DNA of 64,000 bases from Benthicola sp039584685 (lineage in GTDB: Bacteria; Gemmatimonadota; Gemmatimonadetes; Palauibacterales; Palauibacteraceae). Made by a program: the position numbers and the translations under genes. The DNA lies in NCBI GenBank assembly GCA_039584685.1, contig JBDGXI010000007.1:1-64000 (forward strand). Direction: 5' to 3'. The notes beneath the pieces are model-generated. The model did no database searches and was not told where the DNA came from. It saw only the letters and a list, made by a program, of their open reading frames with translations. This document shows, piece by piece, positions 26,088 to 35,690 of this stretch. Within the stretch, counting starts at the first letter, position 1. Each line of letters begins with the position of its first letter.

Positions 26088-26561
26088 ATGAGATTGCTCG
26101 TGCTTGCCATAGGGACGCCCCGGGATCCTCACATGGCCTCGCTGATCCGGGACTACGAATCCCGGGCCGGCCGGTATTTCCGTTTCGAAGCGTTCGAAGT
26201 GACGGCGGCGGCCGGAGGTGACTGCTCGGCCGCGCAGGTGCGGGCGCGAGAAGCGGAGAGCCTTCGAAAACGGCTACCCGCCGGGCTCAAGACCTGGGCC
26301 CTCACGCGAGATGGAACGGAAGCCAGTTCCCAGGATCTGGCCGACATGCTCGCCAACATGGCGACCTACAGTCACCCGGGCGTCGCGTTCTTGATTGGAG
26401 GGGCGTTCGGACTGGACCCAGTGCTGGTTCGCGAGTGCTCTCGGCGAATCTCGCTCTCTCGCATGACCTTGCCTCACGACATGGCGCGGCTCGTACTTAC
26501 CGAGCAGATCTATCGTGCCGGCACGATCGCGCGCGGGCAGCCGTATCACAAAGGAGGATGA
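26088..26561 (+). CDS. rlmH: 23S rRNA pseudouridine-1915 N3-methyltransferase RlmH
   Basis: A 157-residue SPOUT methyltransferase that acts on position 1915 of 23S rRNA. Diagnostic parts are the N-terminal MRLLVLAIGTPRDP, the knot motif FLIGGAFGLDPVL and the C-terminal LTEQIYRAGTIARGQPYHK. Length matches (about 155). It follows nadB by 16 bp and overlaps the next methyltransferase gene by ATGA. Confidence 0.95.
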   Translation: MRLLVLAIGTPRDPHMASLIRDYESRAGRYFRFEAFEVTAAAGGDCSAAQVRAREAESLRKRLPAGLKTWALTRDGTEASSQDLADMLANMATYSHPGVAFLIGGAFGLDPVLVRECSRRISLSRMTLPHDMARLVLTEQIYRAGTIARGQPYHKGG

Positions 26562-27331
26562 CGGTGTCCGGCTCCCCCCCGGCACGTGAGTGGTTTCGGG
26601 ACTGGTTCGGCGAGGAATACCTGGCCCTGTACCCGCATCGGGACGAGAAGGAGGCGCGGGATGCGGTGAACCTGTTCCACCGGATCTACTCCGGGGCACC
26701 CGGGTCGCGGCTCCTGGACCTGGCCTGCGGGGGCGGCCGACATCTGCGTGCACTGCGGACAACCGGATTCGACGCGATGGGGCTCGATCTATCGAGCACC
26801 CTGTTGCGATCCGCTCGTTCGGCCGCTCCCGGGGAACTGCTGGTGCGCGGAGACATGCGCCGGCTCCCGTTCGCCCGGGGCTCCTTCGGCGGACTGACCA
26901 GCTTCTTCACTTCGTTCGGGTATTTTGCGGATGCGTCGGACGACCAGGACGTGCTTCGCGAGATTTCTCGTGTGTTGAGCCCGGGCGGCTTGTTCATGCT
27001 CGATTTCCTCAATGCTGCGCGGGTGAGGGCCGAGCTTGTGGCGGAGGACTCTCGCGAGGTAAACGGGAATCGTATCGTTCAGTTACGGAGGATCTCCGAA
27101 GCCGTGGTCGTGAAGCGAATACGTGTCGAACCGATCTCCGGGGGGGCGTCGCGGGAATTCGAGGAGCGGGTCCGTCTCTACTCACCCCAGGAACTCGCGG
27201 CACTGCTCGCCGAAGTCGGCCTCGTCACCGAGCATCGGTTTGGAGACTACGAGGGCGCGAAGTTCGTCCCCGAGTCTCCCCGCCTGATTCTGGCCGGTCG
27301 TCTGCACACGCCCGAGGAGTCGATCTCGTGA
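26558..27331 (+). CDS. Class I SAM-dependent methyltransferase
   Basis: A 257-residue Rossmann methyltransferase: the SAM-binding motif I is RLLDLACGGGRHLRAL and motif II is GLDLS. The middle contains GGLTSFFTSFGYF and the end of the core is LSPGGLFMLDFLNA. The substrate cannot be read from the sequence. It starts ATG 26558 after GGAGG and overlaps bshC by GTGA, so a link to thiol chemistry is possible but unproven. Confidence 0.85.
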   Translation: MTVSGSPPAREWFRDWFGEEYLALYPHRDEKEARDAVNLFHRIYSGAPGSRLLDLACGGGRHLRALRTTGFDAMGLDLSSTLLRSARSAAPGELLVRGDMRRLPFARGSFGGLTSFFTSFGYFADASDDQDVLREISRVLSPGGLFMLDFLNAARVRAELVAEDSREVNGNRIVQLRRISEAVVVKRIRVEPISGGASREFEERVRLYSPQELAALLAEVGLVTEHRFGDYEGAKFVPESPRLILAGRLHTPEESIS

Positions 27332-28956
27332 CCCGATTGCACCTCGAACCGGAGGGCATCGCCTCCCCCGGGGGCCTTGTTTCGGATCTACTGGAGGGCG
27401 AGCCGGGCGCTCTGGGCTTGTTTCCCGCAGCCGTCTTCCAGCAGCCCGCGGCGCTGCGGGCCCCAGTGAGAGCACCTGGATCCCCCCTGAGCTCCGCGGC
27501 GTTCCATTGTCCGTCACCGGAGGCGAGTGAACGACTGGAGCGAGTGCTCGCGGGCGGTGGCCTGGTCGTCACCACGGGGCAGCAGCCGCAGCTGTTCGGT
27601 GGACCGCTGTACGTGCTCTACAAGGCGCTGACCGCCGTACGGGCCGCCATGGATGTCGAACGCCGGCTTGGCAGTCCGTGCCTGGCCGTGTTCTGGGTCG
27701 CCGCGGACGACCATGATTGGGAAGAGGTGGCCTCCGTTGGATACCTGGACCGGGAAGAGCAATGGCGTCGGCTCGCCATCGTAGCATCGCCTGACCGAGC
27801 CGGGCGCCCGGTCGGTCCTTCACCGCTTCCGCCCGAGATCTTCGATCGGATCCGGGAGTTCATCGGGGCCATTGAAGTCCACGAAGCGGGGCAGAGGTGG
27901 CTGGACCTCCTGAGAGAGCAGTATGTCCCCGGCCGCTCGTTCACCGATGCCTTTGTCGGCACGGTGGCGCCGTGGATGGGTAGACTGCCGATTGCCTTTC
28001 TCGACTCGGCTCACCCGGAGGTGAGACGCGCCGCGTCACCCTTCGTTCAGAGAGTCATCGAGGAGCGGGGCACTGTGGACGACGCACTCGTGAGAGGGAC
28101 CGCTGTGGTCACTGAGGCCGGCTATCCAGTGCAACTCACGCATCTCGGCGGGGCGGTCCCGCTGTTTCGCGAAGGGAGCGCAGGGAGGTACCGCCTGCGA
28201 GGGAGGTCAGGCCCCGTTCAGATCGACGGCGAGAGGTCGAGGTCGGTGTCCGACCTGTTGGCTGAGGCGGCGTCCGAGCCCGAACGGTTCAGCCCGTCCG
28301 CCGCCCTCCGTCCGGCCCTGGAGTCCTGGCTCCTCCCTGTGCAGGCCACGGTCCTTGGGCCCGGGGAGATCGCCTACTGGGCTCAGCTCGGTCCTGCGTT
28401 CGAGACATTGGAGGTGCCCATGCCCGCTATCCTGCCACGCGACTCGTGGCGGGTGGTGGAGCCACGCGTCGCCCGACTCCTCGCGAAGACCGGAGTCACC
28501 GCAGACGACCTGCGCGATGGAGGTTCTGCAGCCGCAGCTGACCTGGTGCAGCGGAGCCGGCCGGGCTCGGTAGAGGAATCCCTTCAGCGCCTCGAGGACC
28601 AGGTGGACGGTAGGTTCGCCGCCCTGGACGAGACGGCCGCGAGGGACCTGCCCGGCCTGCGGCCTGCCGTCGGCAAGAGTCGGAGCCAGGTACTCTCCAG
28701 TCTTCAGTCCCTGCGCAAGTTACTGGACCGCATGACCCGAGAGCGTGAGCAGACGAGCCTCGGTCAGCTGCGACGCGCGGCGGCTAACCTGTATCCGAAC
28801 GGGAGACCGCAGGAACGGTCCCTGGCCACCTATGTATACCTGGCACGGCACGGAGTCGGCATTCTGGAGGCCGCTCTCGCGGCGGCGTCTCTTCCGCCAC
28901 CGCGAGAGGAGGGATCGTCCGGTGACGGCGTTGCTGGCGGTACTGCCGCGGAGTAG
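27328..28956 (+). CDS. bshC: Bacillithiol biosynthesis cysteine-adding enzyme BshC
   Basis: A 542-residue protein of the BshC family, which adds cysteine to glucosaminyl-malate to make bacillithiol. Diagnostic parts are VVTTGQQPQLFGGPLYVLYK, FWVAADDHDWEEV, and the AYWAQLGPAFETLEVPMP segment late in the core. A coiled-coil region near residues 415-480 is also typical. GTG 27328 is chosen because it overlaps the previous stop (GTGA) and gives the normal length; the frame is open far upstream only as a shadow. bshA and bshB are not in the window. Confidence 0.93.
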   Translation: MTRLHLEPEGIASPGGLVSDLLEGEPGALGLFPAAVFQQPAALRAPVRAPGSPLSSAAFHCPSPEASERLERVLAGGGLVVTTGQQPQLFGGPLYVLYKALTAVRAAMDVERRLGSPCLAVFWVAADDHDWEEVASVGYLDREEQWRRLAIVASPDRAGRPVGPSPLPPEIFDRIREFIGAIEVHEAGQRWLDLLREQYVPGRSFTDAFVGTVAPWMGRLPIAFLDSAHPEVRRAASPFVQRVIEERGTVDDALVRGTAVVTEAGYPVQLTHLGGAVPLFREGSAGRYRLRGRSGPVQIDGERSRSVSDLLAEAASEPERFSPSAALRPALESWLLPVQATVLGPGEIAYWAQLGPAFETLEVPMPAILPRDSWRVVEPRVARLLAKTGVTADDLRDGGSAAAADLVQRSRPGSVEESLQRLEDQVDGRFAALDETAARDLPGLRPAVGKSRSQVLSSLQSLRKLLDRMTREREQTSLGQLRRAAANLYPNGRPQERSLATYVYLARHGVGILEAALAAASLPPPREEGSSGDGVAGGTAAE

Positions 28957-29015
28957 GTTAGCCAGCGTTCGGTGGCCGCGCTCTGTGGCGCGGCACTCCG
29001 TCTTACTCTCGACAG

Positions 29016-29300
29016 GTGGTGGGCGTGCATTGGGCCGTAATCATCGGTCTTGTCCTCATGATTCCGATCCTCGCGATCGTACTGGATTCATCGGTGGGGC
29101 AGGCACTGGCGAACCGCATCGCCCGGGGCGTAGAGGAAGGTAAGTCCCCCGAGATGGAGTCGCGCGTTGGCGAGCTGGAAGCGGAAGTGAAGTACCTGAG
29201 CGAGAGCATGGAGAGTCTCCGGGAGGAGACGGAGTTCGTGCGTCGACTCATCGAGGGGGCCGACGAGGGCGGCGCTACCCGCCTCGGGCCGGGTGACTGA
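29016..29300 (+). CDS. Small membrane protein with C-terminal coiled coil
   Basis: A 94-residue protein: one N-terminal membrane helix (WAVIIGLVLMIPILAIVL), then a charged coiled coil from about residue 45 to 80 (MESRVGELEAEVKYL). The layout resembles PspB-type envelope proteins but I cannot assign a family. The start could be GTG 29016 or GTG 29025. It overlaps murJ by 8 bp, so it is cotranscribed with it. Confidence 0.65.
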   Translation: MVGVHWAVIIGLVLMIPILAIVLDSSVGQALANRIARGVEEGKSPEMESRVGELEAEVKYLSESMESLREETEFVRRLIEGADEGGATRLGPGD

Positions 29301-30858
29301 CAGGCCGCCTGCCGCCAATGACGCTTCCGGTCTCCCGCCCCAGGAGCACCGGCTGACGTCATCTCGCTTCCGACCGGCGACGGCCGTCGCCTCGGGAATC
29401 CTTCTGAGTCGGCTGACGGGCCTGGCTCGAGATATGGCCGTCGCGGCATTCCTGGGTACCAACCTGCTGGCCGACGCGTACTGGGCCGCGATCAAGATCC
29501 CGAACATCATTCGCAATCTCCTCGGTGAGGGAACTCTCTCCGCAGCCTTCGTACCGGTGTACTCGGAATCGCTGCAGACGCATGGCGAGTCGTCTCCCCA
29601 GGCCGCCAGGCTGGCATCTTCGGTACTCGGAATCGTACTGACTGCGGCCGTGGTGCTGAGCAGCCTCGGCGTCATCCTTGCGCCGTGGATCACCGATCTC
29701 GTGATGTTGGGCGCCGACGAGGAGCCCCGTCGGATCACCACCGAGCTGGTGCGCATCCTGTTCCCGATGTCCGGGACGCTGATCGTGGCAGCCTGGTTTC
29801 TCGGGGTCCTCAACAGCCACGGGAAGTTCTTCCTTCCCTTCGTGGCGCCCACGATCTGGAACGTGTGTCAGATCGTCGGCCTGTTCGCCGCGCGGGCCGC
29901 GGGTAGCGACCGATTCGCCCACGCCCTGGCGTGGTCCGCGCTCGTGGGAAGCGTGCTTCAGGTCGCGATTCAGATCCCCGTCGCTCGCCGCCTCGTCGGA
30001 TCACTCCGCCCGAAAGCGTCCTGGAGCTGGGAGCCGGTTCGACGCGTGGTTCGCAACACGTTGCCCGTAATCTCGAGCCAGGGGATCTTTCAGATCTCGA
30101 CACTGGTGGACATTTCCCTGGCTACTCTGGTGGGAACCAGCGCGATGTCGGCGTTGGGGTACTCCCAGCGCCTGATGTATCTCCCGATCAGCCTCTTCGG
30201 AATCGCCGTCGCGGCAGCCGCCTTGCCTGACATGTCCAGGGAGGCCACGGCGGCCCGACTGAAGCCGCGCCTGGTGAACGGGTTCTTCCAGATTCTCTTC
30301 TTCGTGCTCCCGGCCGCGGTGTGCTTCCTGATCTTCGGAGACCTGATCGTGCGGGTGATCTACCAGCGTGGCGCATTCTCCGAGACGAGCACGGTTCTCG
30401 TGGCGGCGGTGCTCGGAACCTACGCGCTCGGGCTGGTCGCCTCCAGCTCCCAGAAGCTGTTCGCCAGTGGCTTTCACGCCCTCCAGGACACCCGCACTCC
30501 GATGCTGCTCGCGGCGGTGTCCGTCACGATCGGCATCGGCCTGGCGATCGCCTTCACGCTCGTCGCCCGGTCTCGCCTGCCGGTCGCCTACCGGCCGTAC
30601 GCCGCGATGGGAATCGCGTTGGGCTGGAGCGACAGCTCGGCGGTCTGTTCGACGGGCAGGCATTGAGGGCCGCGGGACGCCTGGCCGCAGCCGCCGGCCT
30701 GGCAGCACTCGCCGCAACGGCCACCCGTGCGTGGATCGGGGTGCACTGGCAGGGCGCCGGCTTCCTCCATGACCTGGGCCTCCTGCTGCTCATACCTCCT
30801 CATTGCGCGCCGCCCACCCGTCGTCCTGCCCGAGGAAGGTCGGTCGGGTGAGCACTGA
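29293..30858 (+). pseudogene. murJ: Lipid II flippase MurJ, two frame breaks near the 3' end
   Basis: The first frame (GTG 29293 to a stop at 30664-30666) encodes most of a MurJ/MviN protein: SRLTGLARDMAVAAFLGTN, IPNIIRNLLGEGTLSAAFVP, and later GFHALQDTRTPM, ending in unrelated residues after GIALG. The family then resumes in a second frame (RQLGGLFDGQALRAAG to GLLLL, about 30630-30790) and a third (YLLIARRPPVV, from 30793), stopping at 30856-30858 just inside uvrC. Compared with other MurJ, about 15-20 residues are missing at the first break and about 10 at the second. MurJ is normally essential, so assembly or sequencing loss is likely. Confidence 0.8.
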
Positions 30859-32615
30859 GCGTCTCGAAGCGGAATTGAAGGCGCTTCCCAATCGTCCGGG
30901 AGTGTACCTGTTTCGTGGTGACGACGGAGAGATCCTGTACGTCGGTAAGGCGACCTCGCTCCGGAGCCGGGTGCGCAGCTACTTCGGTAGGGGAGGCGAT
31001 CGGTCGTTCAAGCTGCGGGAGCTTTCTCGCCGCACGGCGTCCGTGGAGACGTTCGTCGTGGGATCATCGGCAGAGGCCCTTCTTCTCGAGTCGAACCTCA
31101 TCAAGGAGCACGCACCGAAGTTCAACATCCAGCTCAGGGACGACAAGACGTTTCCGTACGTCAAGGTGACCGTGCACGAGCCTTTTCCGCGGGTCCTGGT
31201 GACCCGGCGCCTCGTACGGGACGGATCGCGCTACTTCGGTCCTTTCACGGACGTCGGGGCCATGCGGCGCGCCCTGAGGATGATTCGGCACATGTTTACC
31301 GTGCGAAGCTGCCATTACGATCTTCCGCGCGATGCCCCGGACCGACCGTGTCTCGATTACTTCATCGATCGGTGCCGGGCCCCATGCGTGGGGCGGCAGA
31401 CACAGGCCGAATACCGCGAAATGATCGAGAGGATCCTGAAGATCCTCTCCGGACGGACGGGCCGCCTCAGGCGAGAGGTCCAGAGCCAGATGCGGGAGGC
31501 CGCTGAAGGACTCGACTTCGAGCGGGCGGCCGAGCTCCGGGACGTCCTCCGCGGCCTGGAATCCCTGGAGAAGCGTCAGACATCGATCGACTTCAGAGGC
31601 GGTGACCGGGACGTCCTGGGATTTCCTGCAGATCGGCCAGGGAGTGGACGACGTGTCAGCCCTTACTTCAGCGGCGATCAAGGGTGTGTATCTGAGGCGG
31701 GACGATCTCCCTGCCGAGCTGGTCGTCCCGGCCGACTTCGAGGATCGCGAACTGGTCGAGTCGGTGCTTTCCGAGCGGCGGGGATCAGCCTTTCACATCC
31801 TGGTCCCCCAGCGCGGGCTGAAACGACGACTCGTGGAGCTGGCGGAAGGCAACGCGGGTCGCATCCTGGCAGAGCGAGCGCAAAGCGATGAAGAAGGACC
31901 CGGAACGACGGCGGCGCCACCGGCGGCAAGAGAGTTGGCAGTGGCTCTCGGCCTGGAATGCCCTCCGCGTGACCTGACCTGCTTCGACATCTCGACCCTC
32001 AGCGGCCGAGACTCCGTCGGAAGCGCCGTATGGCTGCGGGATGGAGTCCCCCGGAAGAAGGAGTACAGGCGCTTCCGGATTCGTGAGACGGCGGACGGCA
32101 AGACCGACGACTACTCGATGATGCAGGAGGTCGTGGGAAGGTACTTCGCCCGGCGGGTGAAGGAGGGCGATCCGATCCCCGACCTGGTGGTCATCGACGG
32201 AGGGAAGGGCCAGCTCGGCGCTGCCCTTCACGCCATGGAGAGCGCCGGTGTATCAGATATTCCCGTGATCTCCCTCGCGAAGCGGGAGGAGGAGGTCTTT
32301 GTGCCGGGAGTTACTGAGCCACTGCGTCTCGAACGCCGGAGCGGGGGCCTGCGCTGGCTGCAGCGCGCCCGGGACGAAGCCCACCGGTTCGCCGTCGACT
32401 ACAACCGCAATCTGCGCCGTCGGCGCACCCTGCGCTCCCGCCTCTCCGAGATTCCTGGCGTCGGTCCGACTCGCGAGAAGGATCTTCTACGGAAGTTCGG
32501 CAGCGTACAGGCGATTCGGAAGGCCAGGGCCGAAGATCTGGCTAGCGTTCGCGGCGTTGGTCAGGCGACGGCCAGCCGGATTCTCGCGGCGCTTTCGGAA
32601 GACGAGGCCGGCTAG
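30848..32615 (+). pseudogene. uvrC: Excinuclease ABC subunit C, internal loss with frame change
   Basis: GTG 30848 starts a clear UvrC: the GIY-YIG domain (GVYLFRGDDGEILYVGKA), the zinc-type CHYDLPRDAPDRPCLDYF segment and the UVR motif (DFERAAELRDVL). After GGDRDVLG (about 31618) the frame leads to a stop at 31891. The rest of UvrC continues in another frame from DFLQIGQGVDDVSAL (about 31620) through the RNase H-like domain (CFDISTLSG, VIDGGKGQL) and two HhH motifs (IPGVGPTREKDLLRKFG, VRGVGQATA) to 32615. Family comparison suggests about 20-25 residues are lost at the junction. Both halves are otherwise intact. Confidence 0.85.
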
Positions 32616-32844
32616 GGCGCGGTGAGAGCTAGCCCGTCTCCTGTCTCACGACAGGAAACATGCGTACCCGTTTCGCGTAGTAGAGGAGTCAGGGCTTGCC
32701 GCGGTTCACTCACGGTGACAGGATGGCCCCGACGGTTCAGGCCGGAGCCTCCGTGCGGAGGAGTTCCGGGACTCGCGAAAAGGTCGCCATATCAAGGACG
32801 TTTGGCCCAGTGAGTCGCTTGCGAATAAGACACTTGAGGTAATC
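32616..32844. other. Intergenic region between uvrC and the TPR gene with two small hairpins
   Basis: This 229-bp gap has no gene. It holds two perfect short hairpins: CCTGTC/GACAGG (32640-32655) and CCTCCG/CGGAGG (32748-32761), neither followed by a T-run. A weak promoter-like pair, TTGGCC (32802-32807) and AATAAG (32824-32829) with a 16-bp spacer, precedes the TPR gene start at 32845. GAGGT at 32836-32840 is its ribosome binding site. Confidence 0.35.
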
Positions 32845-34191
32845 ATGCTCAGAACTTGGTTGAGACTTGGAATCGCGGCGTTTTCGATCGCGGCTTTCGG
32901 CCTCCCGGCGCACCTGTTCGCCCAGGACTGCGCCGAGAAAGGGAACCAGCACACGCGCAGCGCTGACGTGGAACTCAGTTATGCGGCGCGACGCGACGAT
33001 CCGCAGCCGAAGGAAAAGCGGTATGCCCGGGCGATCGAGAAGCTCGAGCCTACGCTCGCCGATGATGATACGCCGGCGCGGGCCTACCTTCTCGCCGCGC
33101 AGGCCTACCTGGGACTTCGCGATTACGCCGGAGCCGACTCGATGTTGACAAAGCTCACCTCGGTCGCGCCCGCCTGCACCGACCTGGTGAACGAGGCGCG
33201 GTTCAATGCATGGGTGCCTCTGTACAACATGGGAATCAACGCTTTGCGGGCCAACGACCAGGCGGGAGCCCTGGATGCGTTCCTGCAGGCGAACGTGATC
33301 TACGCCGACTCTCGCTCCCTCACAAACGCCGCTAACATCTATCAGAGGCAGGAGGAGAACGCGCGGGCGATGGAGCTGTACGAGCAGGCCCTGGCGCTCG
33401 GCGGTGATCCGGAGATGGTCCGTGCGGCCAGCATCAACCTGGCGGAGCTTTTGCGGATCGACGGGCGGGATGAGGAAGCACTGGCCATCTACTCGGACTA
33501 CGCTGCCGAGCATCCCGAAGATGTCCTGGGTTTGCTCAATTATGCCGTCGCCTTGATGGACGCCGGAGAGGAGGAGCCCGCGCAGCAGTTGTTCGCAGAT
33601 CTGCTCATGCGAGACGACCTGAGCTTCAGGCAATGGTCTCAGGTCGGGATCGGACTGTACCGGGCCCAGAACTTCGAGCAGGCGGCCGAGGCCTTCGAAA
33701 GGGCGCACGAGCTGAACTCGCTGAACAAGGAGACGATGGAGAACCTGGCTAACACGTACTACCAGGCGAAGCGTTACGCGGATCTCCTCCCCCTGGCAGA
33801 CGAGCTGGTCGATCGCTACCCGTTCGAATCCATCAACTACAACCTCCTGGCCAACGCTCACAGGGAGCTCGACGATCCGGAGGCCGCGCTGGCGGTGCTG
33901 GAGATCCGGGACGGCCTGGAGTTCGAGTTCCTCCGCTCACAGCTCGCCGCGACCGGGGAGGGCATGTACAGCGTGGAGGGGCAGGTCATGAACAAGAGCG
34001 GAGCTGCGGGTTCGGAGATCACCGTCCCGATCCAGCTGCTGGACGAACAGGGGCAAGTCGTGATCAGCGAAGACCTGCTGCTCGCGCTCCCGGCCGAGGG
34101 AGAGGCGTCGTCCTTCCTCGTGGAGTTCGAGATCGAGGAGCCGGTGTCAGGCTTCCGGTATAGCCCGGGCGGCAGCGCCAGCGACTCCTGA
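32845..34191 (+). CDS. Secreted tetratricopeptide-repeat protein
   Basis: A 448-residue exported protein with signal peptide MLRTWLRLGIAAFSIAAFGL (cleaved near LFAQ). TPR helices run from about residue 45 to 355; clear units contain ARAYLLAAQAYLGLRDYAGA and ALALGGDPEMVRAASINLAE. The last 75 residues form a non-TPR beta-rich domain (from MYSVEGQVMNKSG). TPR proteins scaffold complexes; no partner is evident. It stands alone: a hairpin follows it (34208-34244) and a gap precedes it, so it is probably a single-gene transcript. Confidence 0.8.
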   Translation: MLRTWLRLGIAAFSIAAFGLPAHLFAQDCAEKGNQHTRSADVELSYAARRDDPQPKEKRYARAIEKLEPTLADDDTPARAYLLAAQAYLGLRDYAGADSMLTKLTSVAPACTDLVNEARFNAWVPLYNMGINALRANDQAGALDAFLQANVIYADSRSLTNAANIYQRQEENARAMELYEQALALGGDPEMVRAASINLAELLRIDGRDEEALAIYSDYAAEHPEDVLGLLNYAVALMDAGEEEPAQQLFADLLMRDDLSFRQWSQVGIGLYRAQNFEQAAEAFERAHELNSLNKETMENLANTYYQAKRYADLLPLADELVDRYPFESINYNLLANAHRELDDPEAALAVLEIRDGLEFEFLRSQLAATGEGMYSVEGQVMNKSGAAGSEITVPIQLLDEQGQVVISEDLLLALPAEGEASSFLVEFEIEEPVSGFRYSPGGSASDS

Positions 34192-34207
34192 ACCAACAAC
34201 AGCCGTG

Positions 34208-34244
34208 GGGCGGGCGGGGATCCGAGTCGGGTCTCCGCCCGTCT
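34208..34244 (+). terminator. Intrinsic-terminator-like hairpin after the TPR gene
   Basis: GGGCGGGGATCCGA (34212-34225) pairs with TCGGGTCTCCGCCC (34227-34240) through two G-T wobbles, and the stem can be extended outward to about 34208-34244. The innermost bases must stay unpaired as a loop. It begins about 17 bp after the stop codon. The following bases (TTGGCAT) are only mildly T-rich. Confidence 0.55.
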
Positions 34245-34286
34245 TGGCATCTGCGGGTTATTCTCCGATGGCCGCAGGCGCCCGGG

Positions 34287-34315
34287 TTGGAGGCGCGACT
34301 CGGCACGGATATATT
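34287..34315 (+). promoter_or_regulatory. Putative sigma-70-type promoter for the DUF512-der operon
   Basis: TTGGAG (34287-34292), a 17-bp spacer and TATATT (34310-34315) lie about 78 bp before the DUF512 ATG and directly after the terminator-like hairpin. The -10 is good and is one of few AT-rich hexamers here; the -35 matches only three of six consensus bases. Confidence 0.4.
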
Positions 34316-34392
34316 GGCCGGCGCCACAGAGGCCGCCTCGCTCCTGCGGGCGGAGGGCCATCGGGCCCAGGGCTGACACAGAGGAACACGGA

Positions 34393-35670
34393 ATGGTCCG
34401 CGTCGCGCGGGTAAGACGTAACTCGATCGGCGCCGACCTGGAGATCCCTCCCGGCGCGGCGCTAGTCTCGATCAACGGACGGGATCTTCGCGATTCTCTC
34501 GACCTCCGATTCTACGAGGCGGACGCAGAGGTCGTTCTGGCGGTGCGGCTTCCCGACGCGCAGTCGGTCGTCTACGAGATCGAGAAGCACCCCGACGAGA
34601 GTCTCGGTCTGATCCCAGAGGTAGACAAGGTGCGGCGGTGCACGAACGCCTGTCCGTTCTGTTTCGTGAAGGGCAACCCGAAAGCGACCCGACTGAGACA
34701 GCCCCTGTACGTCAAGGATGACGACTACCGGCTTTCCTTCATGTTCGGTCATTACGTGACCCTCACCAACCTCAGGGACGAGGATTGGGAGCGCATCTTC
34801 GAGCAGCGCCTCACGCCGCTTTACGTCAGCGTCCACGCCACAGACCCAGACGCACGTCTCCGTATGCTGGTCAACCCTCGCGCGGCTCTGATCGATGAGC
34901 ACCTGGACCGACTCTCCGAGGGTTCCATACAGGTGCACGCTCAGGTCGTTCTGTGCCCCGAGCTGAACGATGGACAGATCCTCGAGCGCACAATCCGAGA
35001 CCTGTACTTGCGGGGAGAGAGCATCCTTTCCCTGTCGATCGTGCCGGTGGGTCTGACCGACTTCAACTCGGATCGCGGCGTACGGGCACTCACCGCCGAA
35101 GAGTGTATCGAGTCTCTGGCCATGATCGACGCCTTTCGCGCGCGAGCATCGGTTGAGCGAGGGCGGGCCTGGTGCTACGCCGCGGACGAGATGTTCCTCC
35201 AGGCGGGCGTCGACCTACCCGGTCCGGACTACTTCGACGATCGTCAGCTCGTCGCGAACGGCGTGGGGGCGGTCTCGGCCCTCATCTCGGCGGTCCGGGC
35301 GGACCTGCCGGATCTACCGGCTCTAAGTGGCCAGAGGATCGTGCTGGTGACCGGCACTTCCATGAGGCCGCACCTGGCCGGCCTGGCATCTGAGATCGCC
35401 AGCCGCACGGGCGCATCGATCGACACGGTGGCCGCTCTCAACGCGCTCTACGGCCCGATGGTGACAACCGCGGGCCTTCTGGCCGGTGCGGACCACGCCC
35501 GGGCACTGGCGCCGCACCGTGACTACGACCTGGCTCTGTTCAGCCGCGCCGCTCTCAACGACCAGGACCTGTTTCTTGACGACCTCTCTCTCCAGGAGCT
35601 GAGACGGGCGTTGCCCGAACTGAGGATACTGCCATCGGAGCACGTGACGGACACACTGCTGGCCCGGTAG
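34393..35670 (+). CDS. DUF512-family protein (PDZ-like plus radical-SAM-like, Der-associated)
   Basis: A 425-residue protein. A PDZ-like N-terminus (LEIPPGAALVSINGRDLRD) precedes the family hallmark RRCTNACPFCFVKGNP near residues 77-92, whose CxxxCxxC cysteines could hold an iron-sulfur cluster as in radical SAM enzymes. HYVTLTNL and VHAQVVLCPELNDG follow, typical of DUF512. These genes often neighbour der, as here, but no reaction is established. ATG 34393 follows GAGGAA. The stop is followed at once by the der frame. Confidence 0.85.
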   Translation: MVRVARVRRNSIGADLEIPPGAALVSINGRDLRDSLDLRFYEADAEVVLAVRLPDAQSVVYEIEKHPDESLGLIPEVDKVRRCTNACPFCFVKGNPKATRLRQPLYVKDDDYRLSFMFGHYVTLTNLRDEDWERIFEQRLTPLYVSVHATDPDARLRMLVNPRAALIDEHLDRLSEGSIQVHAQVVLCPELNDGQILERTIRDLYLRGESILSLSIVPVGLTDFNSDRGVRALTAEECIESLAMIDAFRARASVERGRAWCYAADEMFLQAGVDLPGPDYFDDRQLVANGVGAVSALISAVRADLPDLPALSGQRIVLVTGTSMRPHLAGLASEIASRTGASIDTVAALNALYGPMVTTAGLLAGADHARALAPHRDYDLALFSRAALNDQDLFLDDLSLQELRRALPELRILPSEHVTDTLLAR

Positions 35671-35690
35671 GTCTTCCGACGGTCGCGATC

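Noticed and set aside
26590..27327. Possible N-terminal extension of BshC (frame open for about 245 codons upstream).
   Set aside because: It overlaps the methyltransferase gene in another frame, is Arg/Gly-rich without motifs, and BshC has its normal length from GTG 27328.
32640..32761. Two short perfect hairpins after uvrC considered as terminators.
   Set aside because: Only 6-bp stems without T-tracts; such palindromes are frequent at this GC content.
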